DNA of 38,609 nucleotides from Roseivivax halodurans JCM 10272 (GCF_000521785.1 NZ_JALZ01000025.1:1-38609); one strand, 5' to 3'. Positions 16,456 through 26,086 are shown, numbered from the stretch's first letter. Numbers and translations: made by a program. Notes: a model not told the origin generated them from the sequence alone.

Positions 16456-19400
16456 ATGCGCTTGAAGCTCTTCCGCGGCGATAGCGGCCATCCTGAATAT
16501 CGCCGGTTTCTGAAGTTGCTTGCTCTGCGCCAAAGAGCCGAGCTTCCCGAAACGGTTACCGACTTCCGCACTAGGTTACTGAGCCGCCGCATGGCCCACC
16601 ATCGTATCGGATTCAAGCGTAGCAACCTCAATACGGGCTTCTCACGGAACATGGAGCAGCTCTTTCCGAACCTGGTTGCCGTGAACGAGGAGGGGATAGA
16701 CGACGATCATCCAGTGCTGATGTACGGCGCGATCTTGGACAGTGAGGCCAAATCCCACGCCAGCGCGATGCAGCTCATGCCCCACCTCAGGTCGGACGCG
16801 GACGTCGTCTTCTTCGAAATGGGGTTTCTCGCCTCCGCTACAAGCTGGTCGGAGTCCCTGGCCGCACGTGACCCAGCGATGGCGTGCCTTGGCTACGTCT
16901 ATGACGACCGCGCGCAGTTCTTCATGGCGGACTATCCCAATCGCTTGACCGAGCGATTGAACGGCATGACTGAAATCTCCGACACCGAGCGCGACCGCGC
17001 CCGGCGGACCATCGATCGTATCGTGGCGGCACGGATTTCAAAGTACAACTCGCAACCATTCTTCCGCCCCAAGGTCTCTCTGGACCACAAGCGCCGGGTT
17101 CTCGTGGTGGATCAGAACCATTCCGATGCCTCGACATTCTATGGCCGAGCTGCACCCAACGATTTCGCCGCTATGCTCGACGCGGCGATCGCCGAGAACC
17201 CAGATGCGGAAATCTTGGTCAAAACTCACCCAGACCTCAACTGGACGAAGTCGGGCCGGCGGGGCTACTTCGATCACTTGCAATCTTCCGGTCGGATCCG
17301 GTTGATCCGCGAAAATCTCAACCCTTTCCAACTCTTCGATCTGGTCGATACGGTATATGTCGGCACGAGCGGAATGGGGCTCGAGGCGCTGCTGGCCGGC
17401 AAGCGAGTGGTCTGCTTCGGTGCGCCATTCTATGCGGGCTGGGGAGTAACGGATGATCGCCGAGAGATCCCGCATCGCGGCCGTACGCGCGATCTTCTGG
17501 AGATCTTCCACTTCTTCTACATCTGGTACACAATATACAACGTTCCGGGGATCGACGGGCCCGCAGAGATCGAGGACGTTCTCGATTTCATCCAGGAGAA
17601 CCGACCGGTCACGCCCATTCCTGCCGAAGCGCCTGCGACACCGACGGTGTCGATCGTCATCCCGGTTCACGGCGTAGAGGATTACATCTCCGATTGTCTC
17701 GCGTCGATCCAGCGACAGATCTTCCAGGATTTCGAAGTCATCGCCATTGATGATGTCAGCCCCGACAGTTCGGCCGACATCGTCGCGGCCTATGCCGAAA
17801 GTGATCCTAGGATCACGCTCATTCGGCGGCAGGAGAACGTCGGCCCGGGTTTCGTGCGCAATCAAGGTATCGAAGCGGCGCGCGGTCGCTACGTGCTCTT
17901 CATTGACCCCGACGATTATATGCCCAATCCCAGCCATCTCGGCCGCATCGTCGCCATGGCGGAGGAAGACCAGGCGGACATGGTGCGGTTCCGCAAACGG
18001 CACGAGCAGATCGAGAATGCGGCCGGCGCGTTCGTTAAATTACGCCCCGACCATACGGAATCGGCTTTCAAGGAGGAAAAGCACAGCGTTCGGATCAGAG
18101 ATTATCCTGAAATCGCCCATTCGCGTCATTTCTGGAATTGGCTGTACCGGCGGGAGTTCCTCGACCGGAATGCCGTGCGCTTCCGCACCGCCTACAGAGA
18201 GGAACGTGCCTTTCTAGTGCAGGCCTACATGGCCGATCCGCTCTTCTCGGTGTGCGACAGCGATGGAGTGGTCTATCGGGTCCGCGATACGTCGGCGGTA
18301 CGCCGTAAGCAAACGATGGCGGACGTCCGTGATCAGATCAACAACTTCGAGATCGTGGTCCATCTCCTGAAAGAGAAAGGAGCCTTCGACGAGGGCTCCT
18401 CTCTTTCGTGGTACGCTCGCTTCCAAGTCTCGCAGTTCCTACATTATCTTTTCTTCGGGTTCGCATACAAGACCGCGTCCGCCGAATCCGAGCAAGCGGC
18501 TTTTGTCCGGCACCTGGCGGCAATCCTGGCCGAGGCGGACGTGACTGCGCAGGATCTCGTCTCCGATCCCATGCAGCTTTCCCGTCCCCATGTCCGGGCT
18601 TCTGCCTACGGGCTTCTTCTCGCGTCGGTACGCGCTCAGCGACTGGACTTCATCGAAACGGCCTTGCAACTGGATCCAGTTCGAGCCGACGATCTGTGGC
18701 AAGAATTCCTAGAGGAACCGGCCAACGATGCCCAACGCCACTTCCAGGTGGCACTGGGTATCTATGCCCGCAACAAGGCCGTTCTTCCAGCCCCCCCCAC
18801 CCGGACATCCGGACGACACAGGCCCCGCATCCTACTTCACCTCGGCTCGAGCAAGACCGGCAGCACATCGCTGCAGCACCGGATGGACCATGACCGTGCG
18901 CAATTGCTCCGTGGTGGCGTCTGGTATCCCGAAGTTGGCCAGTTCTGGCAAGCGGACCGCCCACACAAACAGGGCGGGCATGCCCAGTTTCTTGCCGCGG
19001 CGGCGACCGGAGACCGGACGCTACGGAACCATATCGATGCCGGTGTCGCGTTCTGGGGTGAGCGCCTACACACAATTGTGCTGAGCAGCGAGGGCTTTTT
19101 CCTCGATGACCGTGCCTTTGATCTGCCTGCCTATTTCGACGGTTACGATGTCGAGGTTATTGTCTATCTGAGACGTCAGGACGCCTGGGCGAACTCGCAA
19201 TATTGCGAGTTCGTCGCCGGGGGCACGGTCAGCCGCGTCGGTGCCGACGTGACAGATTGGCTTGCCCAGACGCGTACTCGAACCTGGCTCGACTACGCAG
19301 GCTTTGTGTCGAGATGGGTGGACCTTCTCGGCAAGGATGCCGTGACGGTTCGTGTCTACAGCCGCACCGTTTTCATCGGCGGCGACCTGATTCACGATTT

Positions 19401-20226
19401 TGCTCAAGCCGCGACCCTGCCCCAGATCCTTGATTGCGCGCCGGTCGACGCACGCCTCACCAATTCCGCCCGGCTCTCGGCGGCACATGTCGAACTGATC
19501 CGAACCTACAACAGCCGCTGGTTCGCCGACAACACGGCCTACCTTCGCTTCATTGAGACTGCGGGGGAGGCGTTAATGGCGTGGCGCCGCGAGCAAGATC
19601 TTCCGATGCCGCGCCCTTGGATTCTATCCGACGCACAAGCAGCCGATATCCTCGCAGCTGCCGACAAGGGCAATCGCTGGATCGCGCGGGAGTTCCTCGA
19701 CTCGGGGGGCGCCCTATTCCCAGAAGAGACGGTTAGCGTCGAGTCCGCCCCCCTCTATCCCCAGGAGATCCGGATCGTACACGAGGCCTACCACAAGACG
19801 AAAAAGACGAAAAAGACGAAAGGAAGCGCAAGCTCGGTCGAGCAATTGTCTGTTGCGGACTACGGCATGTTCGGTTGGAGACGGTGGGCCCTGCCACCAG
19901 CCGCACGGCTGGCGTACCGGTTCCGCACCGGACAGAAGCTGCCACACGAGTTCAACACGGACCCAGCGACCTTCGTGCGAAAAACCTGGGGCACGACACG
20001 GCCTTGGGCAGTGGCACTGTTTGAGCCTCAGGCGCTAAAACATCAACAAGGTCTATTGCAACGCGCTTGTATACGCGTGCTGCGTCCTATGGCGCATCGA
20101 CGCGGCGGAACTGAATATGTTCGTTTGCTCGAGAATGAACCAGTGTATTTCGCACGCAGCATTCGCAATCCCGCGATCCGCACCGTTCTCCGGATCGTCT
20201 TTCCCTCGGGAGAGCTTATCCAGTAG
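16456..20226 (+). CDS. Fused KpsC-like / GT2 / sulfotransferase capsule protein
   Basis: A 1256-residue cytoplasmic protein. Residues ~80-385 form a capsule-synthesis (KpsC/KpsS-type GT-B) domain: VVDQNHSDAS (217-226), VKTHPD (255-260), YVGTSGMGLEALLAGK (301-316), GAPFYAGWGVTDDR (322-335). Residues ~395-620 form a GT2 domain (VSIVIPVHG, DPDD 484-487). Residues ~788-990 are a sulfotransferase-like domain with P-loop GSSKTGST (797-804) and a YLRRQDAWANSQY motif. The C-terminal ~120-residue domain starts YGMFGWRRWA. A Lys/Thr linker made of 9-base repeats (19794-19821) precedes it. From the GT2 domain on, it is paralogous to 409-3090 but in GC-rich codons. KpsC enzymes add beta-Kdo to the lipid anchor of capsules; only one such module is present, so its sugar is uncertain. 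No strong ribosome binding site is seen before the ATG. Confidence 0.88.
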   Translation: MRLKLFRGDSGHPEYRRFLKLLALRQRAELPETVTDFRTRLLSRRMAHHRIGFKRSNLNTGFSRNMEQLFPNLVAVNEEGIDDDHPVLMYGAILDSEAKSHASAMQLMPHLRSDADVVFFEMGFLASATSWSESLAARDPAMACLGYVYDDRAQFFMADYPNRLTERLNGMTEISDTERDRARRTIDRIVAARISKYNSQPFFRPKVSLDHKRRVLVVDQNHSDASTFYGRAAPNDFAAMLDAAIAENPDAEILVKTHPDLNWTKSGRRGYFDHLQSSGRIRLIRENLNPFQLFDLVDTVYVGTSGMGLEALLAGKRVVCFGAPFYAGWGVTDDRREIPHRGRTRDLLEIFHFFYIWYTIYNVPGIDGPAEIEDVLDFIQENRPVTPIPAEAPATPTVSIVIPVHGVEDYISDCLASIQRQIFQDFEVIAIDDVSPDSSADIVAAYAESDPRITLIRRQENVGPGFVRNQGIEAARGRYVLFIDPDDYMPNPSHLGRIVAMAEEDQADMVRFRKRHEQIENAAGAFVKLRPDHTESAFKEEKHSVRIRDYPEIAHSRHFWNWLYRREFLDRNAVRFRTAYREERAFLVQAYMADPLFSVCDSDGVVYRVRDTSAVRRKQTMADVRDQINNFEIVVHLLKEKGAFDEGSSLSWYARFQVSQFLHYLFFGFAYKTASAESEQAAFVRHLAAILAEADVTAQDLVSDPMQLSRPHVRASAYGLLLASVRAQRLDFIETALQLDPVRADDLWQEFLEEPANDAQRHFQVALGIYARNKAVLPAPPTRTSGRHRPRILLHLGSSKTGSTSLQHRMDHDRAQLLRGGVWYPEVGQFWQADRPHKQGGHAQFLAAAATGDRTLRNHIDAGVAFWGERLHTIVLSSEGFFLDDRAFDLPAYFDGYDVEVIVYLRRQDAWANSQYCEFVAGGTVSRVGADVTDWLAQTRTRTWLDYAGFVSRWVDLLGKDAVTVRVYSRTVFIGGDLIHDFAQAATLPQILDCAPVDARLTNSARLSAAHVELIRTYNSRWFADNTAYLRFIETAGEALMAWRREQDLPMPRPWILSDAQAADILAAADKGNRWIAREFLDSGGALFPEETVSVESAPLYPQEIRIVHEAYHKTKKTKKTKGSASSVEQLSVADYGMFGWRRWALPPAARLAYRFRTGQKLPHEFNTDPATFVRKTWGTTRPWAVALFEPQALKHQQGLLQRACIRVLRPMAHRRGGTEYVRLLENEPVYFARSIRNPAIRTVLRIVFPSGELIQ

Positions 20227-20293
20227 ATCTCGCGATCGTACCGTATCAGAGCCGGGAGGCTCTCTGTGAGGTTGGTGATATGAATGCCCCGCG

Positions 20294-20495
20294 TGACCTG
20301 CTCCCCTTGGAGTCCGCGGTTATTGGTTCGCTCTGTTCAGGTTTTGGTCCTCTACTGACCGTTGGTGATACTCCCACGGGGTGAGCCCGTCGAGGCTCGT
20401 GTGGGGGCGGTGATGGTTGTAGTCCTCGCGCCACGCCTCGATCAGGCCGCGGGCATGGCGCAGATTGGCGAACAGGTGCTCATTGAGGCACTCGG
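20294..20495 (-). mobile_element. IS3-family remnant (OrfB C-terminus and terminal repeat)
   Basis: Encodes ECLNEHLFANLRHARGLIEA and DYNHHRPHTSLDGLTPWEY, stop at 20320-20322, then an IS end beginning TGACCTGCTCC at 20294. The part upstream of ECLNEH (the rest of the DDE domain) is missing beyond about 20495. Bases 20227-20293 between the previous gene and this element hold nothing recognised. Confidence 0.8.
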
Positions 20496-20562
20496 TCTTA
20501 GGTAGCAGATGCACCAAGTTGCCGGATGGACCGGAACGGCGGCTTGGGGTGCAATCGGGGGC

Positions 20563-21030
20563 ATGAGCGAGCCCCTGATCGTCCAGACATTGAAGCAGAA
20601 GCGCGCGGAGATCCTCGGGCAAATCAAGGCGTATGAGGCCCAGATCGCGCATGCCAAGCACGACCTCGCCCATGTGAACGCGACCATTGAGCTGTTCGCG
20701 GCCCCAGAGCGCCAGCGAGCGCGCTACATCGTGAGCCACGGGTTCTTCAAGAAGGGAGAGATCGCCGAGATCTGCGTGCATCACCTCGGCGATGGCGTGG
20801 AAATGACGACGCGGGAGCTGGCCGAACGGGTGATGGTCGAGCGCGACCTCGAGATCACGGACACGGCGCTGCGGAACTCCGTGGTGTTCAAGGTCGTCCA
20901 GGCGCTGCGCCACGCCAAGCGCCGCAAGCTTGTGCGCATGGTGGAGAAGCGACAAGGCATGTGCGTCTGGAGAGCTGGCGACGCTGTCACGCTGCGCGTC
21001 GTTGCCAGTAGCCCTTCCAGGCCCGACTGA
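20563..21030 (+). CDS. Conserved hypothetical protein with altered tail
   Basis: A 155-residue protein: SEPLIVQTLKQKRAEILGQI, a helical/coiled-coil N-terminus (residues ~5-45), then TTRELAERVM and a likely winged-helix-like region ending VRMVEKRQGMCVWR. Proteins of this pattern recur as hypothetical genes among IS elements in alphaproteobacteria, as far as I recall; function unknown. ATG at 20563 follows a G-rich ribosome binding site. The last ~15 residues (from 20987) are translated from the antisense of the IS1595 remnant, so the native C-terminus has been replaced. It may be a passenger gene of a mobile element. Confidence 0.65.
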   Translation: MSEPLIVQTLKQKRAEILGQIKAYEAQIAHAKHDLAHVNATIELFAAPERQRARYIVSHGFFKKGEIAEICVHHLGDGVEMTTRELAERVMVERDLEITDTALRNSVVFKVVQALRHAKRRKLVRMVEKRQGMCVWRAGDAVTLRVVASSPSRPD

Positions 21031-21242
21031 CCGGCGCGGTCAGCGCTCCTCCGATCAGGCGATCCGCCAAAGTTCCGTTACTTTCCAACCGGTGGTCCTC
21101 GAGCCAGGCGGCGTGGGCAGCATAGGCATCGAGATAACGTCCCTCGACCCGGAGATGCTGGCCGCCAATCATGCGCCTGAGCCGCGAGAAGAAGCTCTCG
21201 GCCAGATTGGTGTGCGCGCCCTCGCGGCTGTAGGCCTCGGAA
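20987..21242 (-). pseudogene. IS1595 (ISXO2-like) transposase C-terminal remnant
   Basis: The minus strand reads YSREGAHTNLAESFFSRLRR, then MIGGQHLRVEGRYLDAY and AAWLEDHR..., stop at 20987-20989. This is the end of a DDE transposase of the ISXO2/IS1595 type (N-A-ES-FS-R-G and YL--Y motifs). The N-terminal part is lost at the ISL3 boundary near 21243. Confidence 0.8.
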
Positions 21243-22943
21243 TGGTGTCAATCGGCGCCGAACTTTGGGTCTGAATCAAAGTTGGTGCATCGTGGTTCAT
21301 GACGCGGCGACCAGACGCGCTTTCAGCAGCTCGATGTTGGCCCGGCCATACATCTGTCGTTTGAGGGTCTTCAGGCGGTTGATCTGTTCCGTCTGGCCGT
21401 TGGACCAATGCTCTGTCAGGGCTGCGACCACGGCAGCCTGATCTGCGGCGAGACCGCGGGAGAATGACGCGATCTCGCTGGCTGCTGCCTCGTTGAGCCA
21501 CACCATGAGGTCGCCCGCCGTGCCGTTGCGCACCATGGCGATGAATTGTTCGACGAGGATGCGGGTGACCGCCAAAGTTGGCAGCGCGGCTTCGACTTGT
21601 GCAACGAGCACGGCGTCCGCCTTGGAAAGGTGATTGCGTGCCGAGGTCATGAGTTGCGCGATCCTGCGCGCGGGCGGGCACCTCCCGGACCCCGACAGCA
21701 CCGCACTTTCAGCGCGCCGCTGTCTCGTGGCCCATTCACCAACCACCCGGAGGCTACCGCCGAAGCCCGAGGTGCGAAGCCGGCGCCAAATCTCCGTGGC
21801 ATTGCGACATCCACCGGCCCACTCCCGCTCCAGCCGAGGCAGCCAGGGGGTCAGGCTATTCTGGCGCACCCGGAAGACATCGTCGCGCTCGCCACGCACG
21901 ATCCGGCGGACGAGACCGCGGCTCAGCCCTGTCGCTCGCACGATACGTTTGATCGGAACACCTTCACTGGCCATGCGCCGCACGGTCTCGTTCGTCTGCT
22001 CTCGGCGCTGGAAGCCGTCGTATTGCAGGCGCTCGGCCGCGGTGAGCAGGGCGGGATCGAGCTCCGTCGCACCAACCGCGCGGCGAATTATTGGCATCTG
22101 CCGTCGCACTGCCGCCAGAAACGCCGCGCTGACGTTCTCGAGGAGATGCCAGCGATCCGCCACTTGGATCGCCCGAGGTAGGGCACGCGTGACCGCGCCG
22201 CCGTAGCCGCCGTTCCGGTCGCGGGCGACCACCTCGATCTGAGGCTGACTCCGCAGCCATGCCTCGACGGTCGCCGGCTCCCTGTCCGGCAACAGATCAA
22301 TGATCTGGCGCTTCTCGAGGTCGCAGATCACTGTGCCGTAGCGTTGGCCGCGCCGCCAGGCCCAGTCGTCTATGCCGATCACCCGTGGCGCGCTGATCGG
22401 CGGTCTCATCGCGGTGCGGACGCTGCGCAGGAAGGTATCCTTGCTGACTGGCAGAAGCAGTCGCGCGGCCAGCGCCTGAGCCGGCCGCCCTCCGAGGGCG
22501 ACACCGAGATGACGGACCAGGTCTTGCAGGCGTCCCGTCCGCCGTCCGTAGGACTGAGCAATCGCTGGCATGAGCCGCTCCGCGAAGATCCGTGTCCTGC
22601 ATGAGATCGACCGGCACCGAAAGCGCCGAGCAGACAGCACGATGCTGACTTGCCGCCCATCTGCCGGCAGGTCCGCGAGACGGCGCTGGTAGTGGCTATG
22701 AACGCGCCGAGAAATCTCGCCGCATCCTGGGCAGGCGGCCGCTCCCCCGACTGGACGCGCATGGATCAACACACTGTCGTCCACCACCTCGACACGTTCC
22801 GCCTTCAACCCTCCGGGCAGGAACGCCCGTCGATCCATTCCAGATGCCATGGGCAACCTCCCGCGAAGATTGCCAAAATGTAGCGCTGAAAAGCATCATC
22901 TGCACCAAATATGCGTCAGACCCACTTTTCCACGCCGGTTCAC
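21243..22943 (-). mobile_element. ISL3-family element
   Basis: About 1.7 kb with one intact transposase gene. The ends are imperfect inverted repeats: 21243 onward (GTCAATCGGCGCCGAAC, later GGGTCTG and TTGGTGCA) mirrors the stretch ending near 22943 (TGCACCAA, CAGACCCA, GCCGGTTCAC). It sits between two different truncated IS elements (IS1595 left, IS481 right), so no target duplication is visible. Confidence 0.75.
21297..22850 (-). CDS. ISL3-family transposase
   Basis: A 517-residue transposase. An N-terminal zinc-binding region has [18 protein letters not shown] and [13 protein letters not shown]. The DDE domain starts [20 protein letters not shown] (D), has [13 protein letters not shown] and [12 protein letters not shown] (D), and the C-terminus ends [18 protein letters not shown] (E). 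Length and all motifs are normal. ATG at 22850 is preferred to the TTG at 22856, with GGGAGG six bases upstream. It is probably active. Confidence 0.9.
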   Translation of the reverse strand: MASGMDRRAFLPGGLKAERVEVVDDSVLIHARPVGGAAACPGCGEISRRVHSHYQRRLADLPADGRQVSIVLSARRFRCRSISCRTRIFAERLMPAIAQSYGRRTGRLQDLVRHLGVALGGRPAQALAARLLLPVSKDTFLRSVRTAMRPPISAPRVIGIDDWAWRRGQRYGTVICDLEKRQIIDLLPDREPATVEAWLRSQPQIEVVARDRNGGYGGAVTRALPRAIQVADRWHLLENVSAAFLAAVRRQMPIIRRAVGATELDPALLTAAERLQYDGFQRREQTNETVRRMASEGVPIKRIVRATGLSRGLVRRIVRGERDDVFRVRQNSLTPWLPRLEREWAGGCRNATEIWRRLRTSGFGGSLRVVGEWATRQRRAESAVLSGSGRCPPARRIAQLMTSARNHLSKADAVLVAQVEAALPTLAVTRILVEQFIAMVRNGTAGDLMVWLNEAAASEIASFSRGLAADQAAVVAALTEHWSNGQTEQINRLKTLKRQMYGRANIELLKARLVAAS

Positions 22944-23312
22944 AGGCATAGAGGCAGTCATCAAGCGGCAGCAGCGTGTGGCGCCGAAACGCGGCGATGG
23001 CCGACTCCTCAGCCTTGGTGAGGACCGTCGAACGAGGCTCCTTTGGGCCGGTTTTGAGCTCATCGACCGTCTGCCGTTTACGCCAGTTCGCAACCGTCTT
23101 GGGGTTCGTCGGGAAAACGATCCACCGGATCGTTTTCTGACCCTCCTCACTCCCGAGCTCTCGGCTCAGCGTCGCGAGCAAAGCTTGCGATCGCTGTATT
23201 GCTGCTCTAACGGCGTGCGTGGTCGTAGCGCTTCCCTGACGAACTATGTCCCATCGGACATCCTTCCATTCCTTCGAAAGGATCACACATCAAACTGTGG
23301 GATCAACACCTA
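22944..23312 (-). pseudogene. IS481-family element, 5' part of transposase with palindromic insertion
   Basis: Starts with a terminal sequence at 23312 (reads TGTTGATCCCACAG inward). It encodes HGSATTTHAVRAAIQRSQA, a helix-turn-helix (NPKTVANWRKR), TGPKEPRSTVLT and LPLDDCLYAC, where it ends at the ISL3 boundary (~22943). The catalytic domain is gone. About 45 extra bases sit between SRELG and NPKTVA, in frame, and contain palindrome A. Confidence 0.8.
23113..23137. repeat. Palindromic insertion in IS481 transposase (palindrome A)
   Basis: GAAAACGATCC (23113-23123), 3-base loop, GGATCGTTTTC (23127-23137): a perfect 11-bp hairpin inside extra in-frame DNA of the IS481 transposase. The core AACGATCC-N3-GGATCGTT is identical to that of the palindrome at 38418-38442. 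Confidence 0.65.
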
Positions 23313-23475
23313 AGCAGTTTGGATCCGGCTGCTCCAGCCGCGTAACACGTCAGCGACCGCCGCCAGCGGTTATCGCTTTTTTGTCGTAGTCCGACTTGCT
23401 ATCGGGGGCGCGTGGAGCAAAACGGGCGCGCGCTGTTCACAGGGCACGCCGGGAAAAGCAATAAATGGGCCCTAT

Positions 23476-24453
23476 ATGAACGATATGACCACATCCTCCG
23501 CGCCGAGGCAGGTGACCGAGGCCGCGCGGCGGGTGCTCAAGACAGAGGCCGAGGCGCTCTATCTTCTGGCCGACCAGCTGCCTGCGGATTTCGCAGCCGT
23601 GGTGGACCTGATCCTCGCCGCCAAGGGCCGGGTGGTGGTGTCGGGCATCGGAAAGTCGGGACATGTCGGGCGCAAGATCTCAGCCACGCTCGCCTCGACC
23701 GGAACGCCATCTCATTTCGTTCACGCTGCCGAGGCAAGCCACGGCGATCTCGGCATGATCACCCGCGACGACATCTGCCTGCTGATCTCGAACTCAGGCG
23801 AGACCTCCGAGCTTCGTGACCTCGTGGCGCACACCCGCCGCTTCTCGATCCCGATGGTCGCGATTTCGTCAAAGCCGGCAAGCACGCTGATGAAGGCCGC
23901 CGACCACCGACTAACTCTGCCCGCCGCGCCCGAGGCCTGCTCCATCGGCATGGCACCGACTACCTCGACCACGCTCACTCTTGCGCTCGGTGATGCGCTC
24001 GCTGTGGCACTGATGGAGGAACGCGGTTTTCTGGCCGAGGATTTCCGCATTTACCACCCCGGCGGCAAGCTTGGGGCGCAAATGGCAACCGTGGCGCAAC
24101 TGATGCACGATGGTTCGGAGCTGCCGCTGGTCGATGCCGCGACGCCGATGAGCGAGACGCTGATCGAGATGACCTCCAAGGGCCTCGGCATCGCCGCCGT
24201 GGTGACGGAAGGCAGGCTCGTGGGCGTCATCTCGGACGGCGACCTGCGCCGCAAGATGTCCGATCTCATGACCCATACCGCCGGCGAGGTGGCCAACCCC
24301 GACCCGATCACCGTGCCCACCGGCCTGCTCGCTGCGCAGGCGCTGGCGGTGATGAACGACCGCAAGATCAACGCTCTCGTGGTTGTCGACGACGAGAACC
24401 GGCCCGAGGGCGTGATCCACATTCACGACCTCCTGCGCGCCGGGGTCGCGTGA
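23476..24453 (+). CDS. kpsF: Arabinose-5-phosphate isomerase
   Basis: A 325-residue enzyme (KpsF/KdsD/GutQ family) that interconverts ribulose-5-phosphate and arabinose-5-phosphate, the first step of Kdo synthesis. Residues ~35-180 are an SIS sugar-phosphate domain with VVVSGIGKSGHVGRKI, SHGDLGMI and LISNSGETSEL. Two CBS domains follow (~205-325), with VISDGDLRR and HIHDLLRAG. ATG at 23476 or 23485. Its stop overlaps the start of kdsB. A broken second copy lies at 35714-36639. The 160 bases upstream are free of genes and should hold the promoter, but I see no clear one. Confidence 0.93.
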   Translation: MNDMTTSSAPRQVTEAARRVLKTEAEALYLLADQLPADFAAVVDLILAAKGRVVVSGIGKSGHVGRKISATLASTGTPSHFVHAAEASHGDLGMITRDDICLLISNSGETSELRDLVAHTRRFSIPMVAISSKPASTLMKAADHRLTLPAAPEACSIGMAPTTSTTLTLALGDALAVALMEERGFLAEDFRIYHPGGKLGAQMATVAQLMHDGSELPLVDAATPMSETLIEMTSKGLGIAAVVTEGRLVGVISDGDLRRKMSDLMTHTAGEVANPDPITVPTGLLAAQALAVMNDRKINALVVVDDENRPEGVIHIHDLLRAGVA

Positions 24454-25241
24454 TGGACGTCACGATCCTCATCCCCGCGCGCTACGCCTCCACCCGCTAT
24501 CCCGGCAAGCCGCTGGCCGAGCTCACGCTGCCGGACGGGTCGCGCAAGAGCCTCATCGAGATGACCTGGGAGGCGGCGCAGAACGTCGCGGGCGCGGCCC
24601 GCGTGGCCGTCGCGACCGACGACGAGCGCATCGTGGACGCCGCAAAGGGCTTCGGCGCCGAGGTCGTGATGACCGACGAGGCCTGCCGCAACGGGACCGA
24701 GCGCTGCGCCGACGCGCTGGAGAAAGGGGGCATCGAGACCGACCTTGTGGTGAACCTGCAGGGCGATGCGCCGCTGACCCCGCCATGGTTCCTGACCGCG
24801 CTGATCGAGGCGATGGCGGCCGACCCGGAGGCTGAGGTCGCGACCCCGGTGCTGCGCTGCGATCCGGTGACCTACGGGCACTTCATAGAGGACCGGAAGG
24901 CCGGCCGCGTCGGCGGCACCACGGCGGTCTTCGACGCTCGGGGGCGGGGGCTCTATTTTTCCAAGGAGGTGATCCCATATATCGCGCCCGGCAGGATGCC
25001 CGACCCGATCCCGGTCTTTCACCATGTCGGCGTCTACGCCTACCGCCCCGCCGCGCTCGCCGCCTATACCGCGTGGGACGAAGGGCCGCTCGAGCGCATG
25101 GAGGGCCTCGAACAGCTACGCTTTCTCGAGAACGGCGCCTCCGTCGCCTGCGTGGAAGTGGACGCAAGCGGCCGCGTCTTCTGGGAGCTCAACAATCCCG
25201 AGGACATCCCCCGCATCGAAGCCGCCCTGAAGGAGATCTGA
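24453..25241 (+). CDS. kdsB: CMP-Kdo synthetase (3-deoxy-manno-octulosonate cytidylyltransferase)
   Basis: A 262-residue cytidylyltransferase (KdsB/KpsU) activating Kdo with CTP. Signatures are IPARYASTRYPGKPL at the N-terminus, CRNGTERCADAL, VVNLQGDAPLTPP and FHHVGVYAYR. The start overlaps the kpsF stop (GTGATG) and kdsA begins three bases after its stop, so the three Kdo genes are one translational unit. In a capsule locus the symbol kpsU would also apply. A frameshifted second copy lies at 34587-35374. Confidence 0.93.
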   Translation: MDVTILIPARYASTRYPGKPLAELTLPDGSRKSLIEMTWEAAQNVAGAARVAVATDDERIVDAAKGFGAEVVMTDEACRNGTERCADALEKGGIETDLVVNLQGDAPLTPPWFLTALIEAMAADPEAEVATPVLRCDPVTYGHFIEDRKAGRVGGTTAVFDARGRGLYFSKEVIPYIAPGRMPDPIPVFHHVGVYAYRPAALAAYTAWDEGPLERMEGLEQLRFLENGASVACVEVDASGRVFWELNNPEDIPRIEAALKEI

Positions 25242-25244
25242 GCC

Positions 25245-26084
25245 ATGGATCCGATCCGGACCCGCACCGTGACCATCGGCAATGTGGAGGTCGGCGGCGC
25301 CGCCCCCTTCGCCCTCATCACCGGTCCCTGCCAGCTCGAGAGCCTCGATCACGCGCGCATGATGGCCGAACGTATCGCCGAGGCCTGCGCCGCCACGGGC
25401 ACGAAGTTCATCTTCAAGGCCAGCTACGACAAGGCCAACCGCTCCTCGCTCGGCACGTCCCGCGGCCTCGGCATGGAGACGGGGCTCGAGATCCTCGGGA
25501 CCATCCGCGAGGAGTTCGGCGTGCCGGTCCTGACCGACGTGCACGAGCCCTGGCACTGCGCGAAGGCGGCCGAGGTGGTGGACGTGCTGCAGATCCCCGC
25601 CTTCCTCTGCCGCCAGACCGACCTCCTGCTCGCCGCCGGCGAGACGGGTGCCGCGATCAACGTCAAGAAGGGCCAGTTCCTCGCGCCGTGGGACATGGAC
25701 AATGTGGCCGAGAAGATCGCCTCGACCGGCAACGAGCGGATCATGCTCTGCGACCGCGGCACGAGTTTCGGCTACAACACGCTCGTCACCGACTTCCGTG
25801 GCCTGCCCACGATGGAGCGCACCGGCTACCCGGTCGTCTTCGACGCCACCCATTCGGTGCAGCAGCCGGGCGGCATGGGAGCCACCTCGGGCGGCCAGCG
25901 CGAGTTCGCGCCAGTGCTCGCCCGCGCCGCCTGCGCGGTGGGCGTCTCGGCGCTCTTCATCGAGACCCACGAGGATCCCGACAACGCCCCTTCGGACGGC
26001 CCGAACATGATCCCCGTGGAGCGCATGGAGGCGCTTATCGGGGAGCTGCGTGCCTTCGACGACCTGCGCAAGCATACCGGGTGA
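25245..26084 (+). CDS. kdsA: Kdo-8-phosphate synthase
   Basis: A 279-residue enzyme condensing arabinose-5-phosphate with phosphoenolpyruvate. It contains [12 protein letters not shown] near residues 23-34, [25 protein letters not shown] and [13 protein letters not shown]. The Cys in GPC, where E. coli KdsA has Asn, marks the metal-dependent class. It is nearly identical over most of its length to the copy at 33740-34585. Start ATG three bases after the kdsB stop. Confidence 0.94.
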   Translation: MDPIRTRTVTIGNVEVGGAAPFALITGPCQLESLDHARMMAERIAEACAATGTKFIFKASYDKANRSSLGTSRGLGMETGLEILGTIREEFGVPVLTDVHEPWHCAKAAEVVDVLQIPAFLCRQTDLLLAAGETGAAINVKKGQFLAPWDMDNVAEKIASTGNERIMLCDRGTSFGYNTLVTDFRGLPTMERTGYPVVFDATHSVQQPGGMGATSGGQREFAPVLARAACAVGVSALFIETHEDPDNAPSDGPNMIPVERMEALIGELRAFDDLRKHTG

Positions 26085-26086
26085 GC

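Noticed and set aside
17038-18003. 321-residue minus-strand open frame
   Set aside because: Shadow of the large KpsC-like fusion on the plus strand.
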